DNA from: Chamaea fasciata
Lineage: Eukaryota; Chordata; Aves; Passeriformes; Sylviidae
NCBI GenBank assembly: GCA_029207755.1
Contig: JARCOQ010000005.1
Location: 51,053,563 to 51,117,562 of the forward strand
Direction of reading: 5' to 3'
Length of the DNA: 64,000 bases
Shown here in pieces: positions 47,501-59,425 of this stretch. A model generated the notes under the pieces. The model saw only the letters and a program-made list of their open reading frames with translations. It ran no database searches and was not told the DNA's origin. Made by a program: the position numbers and the translations under genes. The first letter of the stretch is position 1. Each line of letters begins with the position of its first letter.

Positions 47501-48925
47501 AGCAGGGGAGAATTATTTCCTCTTCAGAAGTCTTTTAAGATAGCTGGAGATGTGCTCTCTCAGAGCTAGACTAGATATTCTTATTTTCTAAAAATATTTT
47601 AGCTGCTTTAATAAAGCCTGTGAAAAATCATTATGGAGGAAGGAAGGGTAGTCTCTTCAGATCATAGGGAGGATAAAGGTTTCAAATAAAATAGACCCAG
47701 ACCTGAGGAAAAAAATATAGAAGCAGTGCACCTTTTAGAGAGCCTTGGGAAAAAGAGAAGTGGAATTTTTAACTCTATCAACTAAGTCTTCAAATGCCAG
47801 TAGGCAGAGGCAGACTGTGAGGTGTGTCTCAAAACTGGCATGTGGTTCTAGTCCATTAATAGCTCTGAAACATCAAGAAATGCCAAGTAATAAATCACCT
47901 TTCTAATAGAATACTTCTATCCGACTTGTCTGGGGGCTTTGTGTGATTCCCTGTGAGTACATTGATATTGGAGTTTGATTTATAGCGAGTCAACTTGTTC
48001 CTAAAAATTGAAAATAACCTATTGTATATCTGAACCTAGACACACCTGTAGACAAAATGAACCTCAGTTCTACCTGTCTAGGTATGGTCTCTAATATGGT
48101 GTAAAACCTGACATGTCTAGTTAATATTAAGTGCGGATACAGGTCTTGCATAAATACTGTGGATTTGTGGTTTTTTTTAGCGATTTCATTTTTACCTTTC
48201 ATTACTTGCATAAAACCTTGTTGCCATGAAGGAAACCAGTGTTTGGTGTGACTCATCATAGAAACTTGAGGAATTTAAGTTTAGCTGGAATTTCCAACTT
48301 GCCAGCTCTATATAAAGCAAGAAAGGGTTTATTTTGTTCAGTTGTAGAGTTTGGTATTGACTTTAGGCTGTAGTGCTCAGATGTCCTCAAATCACAAGGC
48401 TTTGCTCTCATTAAAAATAAGGGTCTCTTAACAATGCTCAGCAACGACTCAGGTGCGTAGATACCTGAATTTAAGTTTCTATACTTGGCATTAAGGGCTT
48501 AACTGGAATTGCTAAGACTGAAGGTTCTGCCAAGTATCTTTATTCAGAAGAAAATCACAGAAAATAATTTGAGAAGGGTGTTTGATTTTCTTTAAGATTA
48601 CCTTTGTGACTTTTAGCAATCATAGAAGGTAGTGGAGAGACAGGAATGGAAATAGATCAGAAACCAATCAATTGTGGCATGAGTTGTAACAATGGATTTA
48701 CTGTGGCTCCACCTTGAAATGAAGAGACCAGCAGAATTTTCCCTGCAGAATGGCACCCTTTTACCTGGCATGGATATCCTGATGCCTGTCACATGCCAGG
48801 AGTAGGCATATTCCCTGTGGGTATGGTTGCAGTTTAGGGCATAGCAAGTGTCACACTGCCTGAGTGTGTCTTTTCCTGAGCATTTTGCTCTCAGTTCTTT
48901 GTATGGAAAGGATGAGAGACATAGC

Positions 48926-48943
48926 TTTTTTTTTTTTTTTTTT
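48926..48943. repeat. Poly(T) run of 18
   Basis: A homopolymer run in AT-rich intergenic DNA, with no adjacent retroposed sequence recognised. Confidence 0.85.
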
Positions 48944-51900
48944 CCATGTAGCCTCAGCACCCTTCCTGCTCTAATTTCTCATCAGAGCTGCTGGTTTATC
49001 CCTTTTTTTTCTCTTTAAAATTCTGTTCTCCCTGCTTTGCACTCCTCGTAGCTAAAACACAAACTTTGTATTTCCACAGCGGGGTTTGAATTGCTTCTTT
49101 AACTTTCTGGGTGGAGGAGGGAAGTCTTTTGAAAAGAATACGGGAACACTTTGTGCAAAGGGCTGGGTTCATAATTCAGCATTATCCTGGAGCACACTAG
49201 GATAGTCAGCAAGTATGTGATATTGAGGATTTGCCAGATACCAGAGCTCTGGATGACTGGAATATATTCTTCAGAAGGCTGTGAGATCTGGCTACACAGC
49301 TATTCTTTTCCAACCACAGAACTAACAAGTGTGTCAAAGCTGGGTTTTCCACTGCTCAGCTGCTACTTGGAAGAAAAACTTCTAGGGAAGTCCCACATCC
49401 TATTTGAGTACCTGGATTAGAAATGCATATTTCAAAAAGTCTCCACATGTAATTCAAAGTTGTTAATTTTGGCATCTAAATATGTGTTGTTCTAGTCCTT
49501 GATCCCACCAGCCTCAAGCCTGGGATTAGATGATGTAAAAAGAAAGCTGAAAACCCCACTGCAATGAAGTGATATTTGTGATGGATATTAATAGTAGTCT
49601 TTTTTGCCATTTAATATGTTCTGGTCCTTTTCAAAGTTAGGGGCCATGCACCTAGGTGGGAGCAGGTCTTTGCCTTGCCTTGGCTGCTGTGTACTGGGTC
49701 AGGAATTGGTGGGAAATGGAGAGGGGGAATTGTGCTTTCTGGGGAGCTTCAGGCCCAGGGTGGGAGACTTTCTATTTTTAGGTGTCCTGCTTGAGCTACT
49801 AGGTCAGGAAACTGAGAATATTTCAATCCTCAGATGCTTATGTATATAATTTCACAAAATACCTTCAATATGGAACACCTCCACCCCAGTTTCTCCAAGG
49901 AATCTGTGGAAAATTTGCAGCTGAATTGAGGTGTCTGATTTTCTGGATAATTGTCTCATGTATATAATAGATATGTATAGTCTGCAAGGAATATACAGCT
50001 GTTCTGTTTGCTTTGTTATGGGTTTGTCTTTACTTTCTTTTCTCTTACCTTTTATTTACATCAATAGAACTGATCTCTAGCTTGGCATGAAGGGGAGGAG
50101 AGGAATGTCATTCTGCAGATGATTTACTTTATGTGTCTAGGACTAAAGCAAATATTTCATTTCTCCTATTATATTTCATTCCTAGGGCTGCATCCAGAAG
50201 TGACAGCCTTCCCATTAGTGTGATTTGTGGCTGGTTTGTTTTCATTTCAAGGGCTCCTCAGCACACCTAGCAGCAGCCCAGTAGGTACTTTTCCACTGGA
50301 TACAAATCCAGGTGTATTCTTGTCATTTTGAAACTTCACAGTTAAAAATGCAGAGAAAATATTCCCCCAAACCAGCTAGAATTGTATTTGCACAGTTAGA
50401 ATAATGTAACTTGCCTTCTCTTATCACACCGATCCTAGTATCGGTGCTGAATCAGTACCAAGAAGAAATCCAGGGAAATAAATTTAAAAGTTCAAAGACA
50501 TTTTTATCTTAATACACCAGCATGTGATCTGGGATTATAGCAAATATAGTCATGCTTCAGAGCAACCTCACCCTGACACATCCCGGGCTGGCAAAGTTAG
50601 TGCTGTCTAGTGAGCTAAACCTCTGCTCAAAATTGGTATTAATAAACCTCAGATTTAATCTGGCCTGTGCTGGACTTGGTCTCATGACTGCAGAGGCTCG
50701 TGCCTGTCAGAAAGGGAGTTTTCCTTGTATCTGAAGATGTGCCAAGATACTTCCCACAGCAAGACTGGTTCTGTGGCAGTAGGAGTTGCAGAAGGGTAAC
50801 AACACACTTGCTGAAGAGCAGGAAAAGTGAGGAGCCAGGGAGAAAAATCCTGGCAGGGGAAAACCCTCAGTACTTGTCCCTCCTCCCTCTGCCAGTGAAC
50901 ACAGCTGAGCTGGAAAGCTTAGGCTGCTTGGGGCTGGGCTCCTCCTGCTTTGTCTTCTGCTCTAACTCTGGTAGAAATTGTTTATTAAGGCCAGAAATGA
51001 GTACTGGGCAGCCTCGATAACACCAGCAAGAGAAGATTTATTCCTGCTTCCCATTGAGCAGAATGGATTTGAAGTGTTCATCTCCCCACAAAGCAATCTC
51101 CAACTCCACATTTCTTGCTTCTCAGCAGATGGCATTTATAGCACCTTGTTAGCCCTGGGTTTGGAGATTTCTTTAACACTAGGAAAAACTTATTGCTGCC
51201 CATACTTACCTTTCCGTGGACAAGGATTTTTGAAAATTGCTGTTTTGTACAGATGTATGCATTTTTGAAGGGATTTTTTCAGGATACTTCATTAAGCCTG
51301 GCTAACTATTTTGGAGTCTCTGGCTTCCTAGCAGAGACTGTGTGGGACACACAGTGCTTTTGCTTATTTCCCACATGAGGCATCCTAGGATGTGTTAATT
51401 GCTTAAAATGGTCAGAGAGAGAGCAAGAATCAGGGGCATTGGCTGGTCTGGTGATGAGGCTGTAAAGGACTTCTAGAAAATACTGTTGAGGGCCATCATG
51501 TTTTTCACTGCAATAGCTAACAAATGCAGGGTCCCAAAGTGTCAGGACACAAATATGCAAAATGACCTTTGTAAATAACTGAGGTGGCCTTGGTAGATTC
51601 TTATCTGAGGGGCTCTTGGTGTGTAGACAAGGAGGGGGAAACCAATGTGAACCTCTGGTGCTTAAAATCTTCTCTGAAATAGTCCCAGTGTTTGTTATTG
51701 AAGGGTGTGAAGCTGTATCTCATGCTATGGCTCTGTATTTTTACTCCTTTCAGTGTACAAAGCTTTGTCTAGACTAGGATTTATGTCACTTGTGTGATTA
51801 GCTCCTTGGTGGCTGTAAACTCTAGCCTAGGTATGAATGTGTCTTTCATCACTTGCAAAGGCTTTACCTTCCCTCCATTCCATGGGATTAAATTTGACAG

Positions 51901-53970
51901 GTTCAGTGTGGCAGAGCTCAGTTTAGGCTTTGTTTTGTTTTAGGGTTTTTTTCTATTCCCCATGTGGTACGGTGCTGATGCTATTTGTAATGCAGACTTG
52001 TGGACTCAGTCCCCACTTTAAGCTCTGCACAAACTGAAAACAGCACCAAGGTGCCAGCTTCAAATCATTTGCAGTGTATGAAAAACAGGAAACAAAAATT
52101 CCTGGTAGACAGGAGGAGCACAGAAATTAGTGAACCAATACTGGCACATCCTTGGCAGTCCCAGCAGTCAAGCCACCATCCTGGTTCTGTTTTGCCCTTT
52201 TTCCCTGGTGAGGTGATGGTCTGAGCAGATCACCCTGCCATCACACATTTTAGTCTTTGTCAGGATAAATGTTGTGAGTAGCATTTGCAATTTTTGGAGC
52301 TGCTGAGCTGCTCAGTTCCGGTACAATTCAGCAGTGACCAGAGAAAACCAGACTGAGAGCAGCTGTAAGCATTATTCTGTCCAGAACATCTGTATCAGAT
52401 TTATCTTCCTGCGTGGTTGAGTGGCATTTCTGGGGAAGTTCACAAGCCTTCCTTTGTCCCCACCATGAGTTCTTCAAATGATCTCCTTGTTCTCCTGGTG
52501 CATTACCTGTTAAGCAAATTAATTGATGAGAAGGGACACTGGTATTGTTTGACAGGAACTGTGGTTCCTGAGTTGGTCAGAGGCTTTCTAGCATTATCAC
52601 TGGAAAATTCTAGATCTTCAGAAGGTACGATGTGCCTGTGGCACCTTTGGTTCAGGTATCCATCTGCTCCCTTGCCCAGTTCCCTTATTTTTCAGCACAT
52701 TGCTTGATTAGACTTCTAGGGATCTCAGGAGACCTCCCAAACTGGGATGAACACTTGCTGAAAATGCAAAATTATGTAATTTCTTCCCCCACCCCTTAGC
52801 TCAGTTATCACCAGATTGTAGAGTTTTACAGGTCTAATGGGACTTTCCAGACTTTGTGCTTCTGGGCTTCTTCTTTGATCAAGGGGCAGGACAGGAACTT
52901 TGCAAATCCCATATCAGATTTTCCAGATGGACCATTAAAAAGATATGTCTGTTTATATATAAATAATTTTGGGAACAGTAGCAGAGTTAAATATCCCTCC
53001 TTTGTTTACAAACTACAGTCAGGGGGAAAAAACCCAAACATGGACTGGTTTGTAGTGAGGCAATGCTGGTAAATGCTGAGTGGGTGCTTCAGCTTTCCTT
53101 TTCTGAGAACAAGATTCCCTCTTCCCCCAAGGTTGCTGAGGGAGCACAAAACCCCCCATGATTTGGTCAAAAGTGGCTGAGGAATTAAATATATATTAAA
53201 ATATCTATATAAATAAAGTTTAAACCAGGCTGAAAAACAGGCTTTACGTACATATCTTCAGGAGGTTTTGAATTTTTCTTTCCAGTGCTGTTAATTCCTA
53301 GCTGTCAGCCAGGAGCCAAGAGATTTGAAAGAGCCTGGTCCCACTGGGGAAGCTCAGGATGAATTTGAGTTCAGTGCCCCAGAACCAGCTTCAAGGCAGA
53401 GCCCTTCCATAGTTCAGTGACACACAGAGCCTTGGACATAACAAAATGTCATATGAGATGTTTTCTGGTGCTTAAAAAATATGGCAACTGGATGTTTTTA
53501 AGTCTCTGGAGGGATTAAATCTGTGATTTACTAATTTTTTACTTCCCTGTGCTAGTCTAGTTACTTGCTGGTTCTAGTTAGTGGAAATTCAGGCTCCAGT
53601 GCTTTTCAGCTTTTCCTTGAGGAATGCTTTCTTTGCTTTGCCTTCTCTGAACAGCCCTTTTTGCTTTAACTCAAGTTACACATGCTGGACTGTGAAGCTG
53701 CAAATAGCTGAAAGTAGCGTTAAAATATTTAAAGTTTAATTTACTTGTAAAGCCAGTAGGTTCCCAAGCCATGCTGAGGTCTGCTTAATGATCTGTGTAA
53801 TATTTTTTTGCATTACTTCCTCTCTCAAGCCTTCTTTCCATGGTCTTCCTACTGATGCTTTGGTTTGGACAGTTTTTTGTCCTAAGTTTGTGTAGTACTT
53901 AACATAGTGGAATTCTGGGCTGTGGGTCTCGTAGGTGGTCCTAGGGGGTCTCAAATAGAGGTATTTTTAT

Positions 53971-54046
53971 TTCCTCTTTATAAATAAAACTCTTTAATAA
54001 TAAAATAATAAATAAAACTCCTTTTCCTTCCTCTTTATAAATAAAA
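53971..54046. repeat. Spaced 19-bp direct repeat in AT-rich DNA
   Basis: TTCCTCTTTATAAATAAAA occurs at 53971-53989 and again, identically, at 54028-54046. The sequence between also contains partial AATAAA-type units. It is probably local slippage or duplication. Confidence 0.85.
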
Positions 54047-54364
54047 TGTAGTGTGGAAGGTGTTTTCAGTTTGAGATTTATGCAATCGGCTCCATGCTTT
54101 TGAATCTGGAGGAAAATCAGTGTGTGTTTATGAGAACTAAGCCCAATGTTGTCATTCAATAAACAAGATGTGACTGTGGTCCTGATTTAGAGAATGGAAA
54201 GGTATTGTTCTTTCTTTTTCTTTCTGTTTTCCCAAAGAAATGCCTATACTATAATGTTTTATAATGGCTCTAAAATATTTTCAGTGTATTTTATTTACAG
54301 AGAAGTTGATCTATTTGAATAGAGTAATTGATTGCTCTGTATGTTAAAGACGTAGTTTATTTAC

Positions 54365-54598
54365 AGAATCACAGGATAGTTAGGGCTGTAAGGGACCTCA
54401 GGAGATTATCCAGTCCAACCCCCCTGCCCAGGCAGGGTCACCTGAACAGGTGACACAGGAATGCATCCAGGTGCGTTTGGAATGTCTCCAAAGAGGAAGA
54501 CTCCACACACTTTCCATGGGCAGCAGTTCCAGGGCTCTGCCACCCCCAAGGTAAAGAAATTCTCCCTTATGCTGAGGTGAAACTTGTTTTAGTTATAG
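54365..54598 (-). mobile_element. CR1 LINE 3' end, minus orientation
   Basis: 'cagaatcacaggatagttag', 'gtaagggacctcaggag', 'ccagtccaacccccctgcc', 'gacacaggaatgcatccagg', 'ggaatgtctccaaagagg' and 'ggtaaagaaattctccctta' on the plus strand are the reverse complement of the same CR1 subfamily as the copy at 39112. It is 5'-truncated at about 234 bp. Confidence 0.93.
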
Positions 54599-55834
54599 GT
54601 TACAGTTGTAATTAAACTAGTGGCTGCTCATTACTTGTAAGTAGGAAAAATGCTCCCTGGAAACAGTTGTGGCACTTCTGCTATCACTGTAATGGCTATA
54701 AAATTGTCTTTATGCAGCGAGTGTGGCACCTGCTCTAGCAGTGCCTACTGTGCATCTATCTCTGCCTCCTGTCACTTGAGAGTGATGACATGGCCTGGGA
54801 TGTGATTCCTAAATCAGGGGAACAAAGAGAAGAAAAAATGAGAGTAATACACGGAATGATGAATGCATGCATGTCACAGGATGCTAATTCAATAGTCTGT
54901 ATTGAAGTAAAATGGCTGAAGGTGACTTAACTTTTGGAAACCTTTGGCATTCGCTTTCTGAAGGAAATTTGAGGGAAGATGATTTTCATGCCCAGTGTTG
55001 GAAGGTGGGATGGGAAAGAGCAGGAAAGGCACTGCAGCCACCATGGTAAGCCACCAGAATACCAAATCCCAAGGGTGAGCGCACTCTCCTCTCATCCACC
55101 AGCTTCAAATTAAACCTGACTTTTGCCATTCTGTGTATTCTGTAAAATCTGCCTTAACCTTCCTGAGATCTCTCCATATCCATGTGTGAATCTGTCCTTC
55201 CAGAAAGTCTGGAAGACTGCTGGGATTGGTAGCTCAGGTGTGTAGGTGCCTTGGGGCCTGAGGACTTGCAGAACTCTTTGGTTTTGAACCAGAAGGCTGT
55301 GAACAGAAATAAAAAGCCAATAAAATATACAGATATATTCATGCTTGCAAATATCCTCAGGCATTGTTCCTTTGAATACTGTGCATTTTTCTACTAAGCA
55401 AGAGAAGGAGAAAAGAATATGTTCTGATTACTTTTGTTTGACAAAGAAAGGAAGCCCAATTTTTAACTGTTTTGTGGTTTCTGAACAATTTATGGCCATG
55501 ATTTTGTTATTCAAACACACAAACAAGATACTGTCTTTTTACTGTGCTCACAAAATAGTGAGCTCAAGACATCTCTCAGCTTTGAGATGTTCAAAAACTA
55601 ACTTATTATTAGGATGCAGTTTTGTTCCATGCCAAATGGAAAAAGATTGGACTACTTGGTGCATTTTTTTTAAATCAAGTCAAACTTAGAGGGTATTTTT
55701 AATTTTTAATGCAATTTCTATAGAGTTCCATAGTTTTAGGAACAGTCCAGTGGAGAAGCACACACACACTCTCCATTACCTCCAGTCTGTGAGGGGTGAG
55801 TACCTGTCTCATGGGTTGGACACAAAAGGGAATT

Positions 55835-55897
55835 AGGGTGACATCAGGCTGATTCCATGATCTTTGGTCCCTTCCAGCTGAGGATATTCTGTGATTC
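55835..55897 (+). mobile_element. Short CR1 3'-tail remnant, plus orientation
   Basis: 'ccatgatctttggtcccttcc' and 'gctgaggatattctgtgatt' resemble the last about 50 bp of CR1 ('gatgatctttaaggtcccttccaacc...attctgtgattc'). It is too short for a firm call. Confidence 0.5.
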
Positions 55898-56272
55898 CAA
55901 TCCCTGTATTATCTGTGTTGTCAACTTGCTTGATGATGTTTTGGAATTGTAGAGTATTTGGAGAGTTTTATCCCTTATTTGCATGTTAAATGTGGGGATT
56001 GGGAATTCCTGTGAATGTCTCAGCTTTATTTTTCATCTTGAAGTCTCTACCCTTCATGTTTCTGGAGAAAATCTTATAAATGCTAATCTTTGATGGTAGG
56101 GAAAAAAAAAATCAAAAGGCATGTGAGAGAGCCAATTGATATTCTAGAATTTCAGAGTCCTTGTATTGTGGCTGATGTCTTGTGATTGATATCTTGTCTT
56201 GTGATTTTAGGATATGTACTGTATACCAGTACATGAGGAAAAAGCAGGAACTGGAGGAAAATTTCACCAAGG

Positions 56273-56307
56273 TTTTTTTTTTTTTCTTTCTTCCCCCCCC
56301 CCCCCCC
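56273..56307. repeat. Adjacent poly(T) and poly(C) runs
   Basis: T-rich sequence passes into 15 C at 56293-56307. The length of such runs is error-prone in sequencing. Confidence 0.88.
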
Positions 56308-56574
56308 TTGTGCTTATATTGGACAACTGCAGGAAAAAAAAGGGGGGTGGTGGGGAATGTGCCTAAGACACAGATTTGTTGATCACATAATGGTGTCAAT
56401 TGTTCCCAGCAGAGCAGTGAATGTTTCTGGGACTTAATTGTCCTCCACAATGAGTAACATGCTCTGTCTTGTACTGGGGTAAATCAGCCTTTCAGAGGGA
56501 GAAACACGTGATTTTTGTCTTAGTGATCAGCTTTTTCTTGGAGTTGGTTCTTCCTTGGCATTATAAAAATGAGT

Positions 56575-56606
56575 GAAATAGATTTTGTATGAAATAGATT
56601 TTGTAT
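56575..56606. repeat. Perfect 16-bp tandem duplication
   Basis: GAAATAGATTTTGTAT occurs twice head to tail with no differences, suggesting a recent local duplication. Confidence 0.93.
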
Positions 56607-59044
56607 GGATGTGACTTCTTTCCTTTTCAAAAGCAATTAAGATAATGCTGTAAATGTTTAAGGTAATGCAAGGAACTTCCATAAGCCAAATTTCAGTCTT
56701 AAAGGACCAAGATCATCCTTCCTGGTGAAGACTTTCGGAAACACCCTATTATTCAATGGGAACTGGCATCTATCTGCAGTTCAGTGGAATTCACAGCACT
56801 ATTCCCAAGTTTTTTCAACTGTTTTGTTTGTTTGTTTGATAGATTGGTATTTACATTGTGGTGCTTGAGGGTTTTTAATGAATTTTGATGGGTTTATGAA
56901 AAACACAGTATATAACAAACCTTACAAATCTTTAGTGAGATCACAACTTTGGCAAACTTTATTAATGCAATAATGCATGCATTAAGATTTGACATACCAT
57001 CATTTATTTAGGTGAGTAGAAAACACACCAACAACTGAGTGCTCATCACATTGGTTATATGTTGCCATATATATATTAGTTATATGTTATATGGTTATAA
57101 GTGATAATTTACCCTTCTGAGGTGTTTTGTTTTGAATTATTGGTAGTATCTACCTCTGTCTTATGCTGTTTAAACTGCTGAGGTGGTAGGAGGTGCTGGT
57201 GGATAAAGGGAGGAAGGGATATGGATGATGCTGCATTCTAGGAATAGCAGCAGTGATAAATATTTAAACCTGGCCCTGCTTTTGGTATCTGAAGTTCGAG
57301 ATGAGCTGTGAAAACCATATAAAATGGGGAGAAATGCACTTTAGAGAAGCAACCTGGGAGCTCAGTTCATTGAACTTAAAAAGGGGGTGGTGGAGAATTG
57401 TCTTGAAGTCATTGTCCAGGAAGGCATGTGGAGAAAACATGGTAATAGATGTTTCTTAAATTTCTATTAATGTGCTGTCTGAAGCTTGGGCTAGCAGAAA
57501 CCCAAGTTACAGCGAGTGTTTTTAACATGGTGTGTCTTTAATTGTCAGAACAGTTTGCTAACAGTTGTGTTGTAATGTTAAATGAACCCCTGGTGCTTTT
57601 CTTGTTAGAAAAATAATTAATTTGGGACAAACCTACAGGGGTCAGCCTTGAACACAGAAGCTCCAGCTGGCTCCTGAGTTGGGCATTTTATAACAGTTGC
57701 GACCCTGGAAGAAAACCTGTGCTCGTTCAGGAGCATCTCAGGAAGTCTGTCATTAGCAAACTTCTTAATTAGTGAATCTCCCAGGGCCCTAGACCAGCCC
57801 TGTGCGTAAAGCAGAGATTGTTAATTAATTTATCCCTGCTTACATGCCTGTGATGCAAATACACAAAGTGTTGTTTCTGTCGTACTGCACAAAGGGGAGA
57901 GGGGTGAAATTGTTTCTCAAAGCAGCAGCAAGGGGTCTGTGTTTGCTTCCTTTTGTAATGGCAAAGTCTCACTCCGCAAAAATAACCACTCAGGCTTTTT
58001 AATTCTCACCTGGGAAACTGTGGCTCTTGTTTCAATTGCCATAACTGCTGAAATTCCTCGGTTTATATGGATGATCAGTTGTGATTTAGGACAAGATTCG
58101 AAGGTACCTATGAGATAGGTGATTCAAAATCAGAACTTTTTTTTTCTTTTTTTGGTAACACACACATGAGAAAGAAGGCTTCCCTCCTCTATTTCTTTTC
58201 ATCTGTCTCCCCACACAAAGGGGATACTTCCCATCCTTTGGCTGTTCCTGTTTATTTTTCCTCCTTTCTCAGTATATTAGTATTTTCCTGTCAGGACAAA
58301 TTTAATTAGTGGGTATATGCAGGTGGTTGCATGTATTGGTGTATATCTGCTCATGCATGCATTCACTATGCCTGATTAAACCGCAGGTTAAAATTTAAAA
58401 GACCAACTGAGGATATTTTTCATATCTGAGCTTTGGAGATCTCTGTGGATGTGAGGGTGACTGGCTCATTTAGTAATTAATTATTCTACTGAATCTACAG
58501 AGTCACAAGGTGAATTGTTATTACAGCTGTTTTACAGACCTGCAGCTCAGAAGTGTTGGCTACTCATTATTTACATGGTTTCAGCTAAAGACATTTCAGC
58601 AGCCATGCATCTGGACAAATTTAATCCTAAAGGGAAGGAACTGCTTTTAAAGCACGAAGTTGGAAAACTGACTGGATGTCATGCTGCATAATACAGGCTC
58701 TCATTTTCCTATTATATTAATGGAAAAATTCCATTGCATTTTATATTTTGTGTTTTTGTTTTGTTTTTGTGGTGGTTTTGTTTGTTTGTTTTTGGTTTTG
58801 TATTTTTTTTCCCCCAGCAGTTTGATGGTGATTTTATGGTTGTGGAGTGGTTGGTGTCTGATGTCAGTGCTGATGTTAAATTATGACAAGGATGCTGAAA
58901 TATTTTGCTCTCTCCAGAACAGGCTGCATGAATGGAAAACCTCCCACAGGGTAATTTTGAATAACATGCATGTATTGGTTACCCTGCTTACAAAATCTCG
59001 TGCCTATAAATACACCCTATAAACCAATAAGATTATAGAGTTTT

Positions 59045-59425
59045 AACTAGTTGGGAGTGCGGGAGAAATCGGAAAAAAACACAATTCCGGGGGTGGGGGA
59101 GGAAATTGTTGAAGTGGCCTTGGCTGGCTCTCTGTATGCAAGGAATTTCAGCCCGAGGTGGAGGTACAAGACATCAACAAGCCAAAGGGAGAGAGCAGTG
59201 ACCGCCTGCCTCCCAGCTCTTGCAGGAGGAGACTGGAAGTGGGCGATGTCCTCCCGGGCTGTGCTGTTCTGCCCCGGGAGCTCACGCCCTTCCTGGGAAT
59301 GCTGAGTGTGGTTGGCGTGTACGAATCGGGCGTATCTCGGCGAGGTGCTACCTCACTTACAGTCCAGGCGAAAAATCATCTCCCCCTGCCCTTCTGTTTA
59401 ATTTCTGGTGGCTCTTTGTAACGTG
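59045..59425. promoter_or_regulatory. Isolated CpG-rich block, candidate promoter or enhancer
   Basis: Within AT-rich DNA this 380-bp block has about twenty CpG dinucleotides, e.g. 'gggcgatgtcctcccgggctg', 'tacgaatcgggcgtatctcg', 'gcgaggtgc'. It is not a CR1 copy. About 340 bp further on, 59769-59774 reads GTGAGT after CCC, a strong donor-like site on the plus strand, so the block could drive a plus-strand transcript divergent from CD9. No protein-coding exon is recognised, and function is inferred only from composition. Confidence 0.4.

Larger units (their letters stand above)
44001..54364. other. Ten-kilobase AT-rich non-coding stretch poor in recognisable repeats
   Basis: I recognise no CR1 copy, exon or RNA gene here. 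It holds an AAC microsatellite (44538-44566), a poly(T) run (48926-48943) and a short spaced repeat (53971-54046). The longest open frames (115 codons minus at 48613-48960, 106 plus at 50700-51020) show no family resemblance, and the first ends in a poly(T)-encoded lysine run. Confidence 0.5.
54599..59044. other. AT-rich intergenic stretch
   Basis: No exon is recognised. It contains a possible CR1 tail remnant (55835-55897), T/C homopolymers (56273-56307), a 16-bp tandem duplication (56575-56606) and a T/G-rich block near 58745-58816. Confidence 0.45.
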
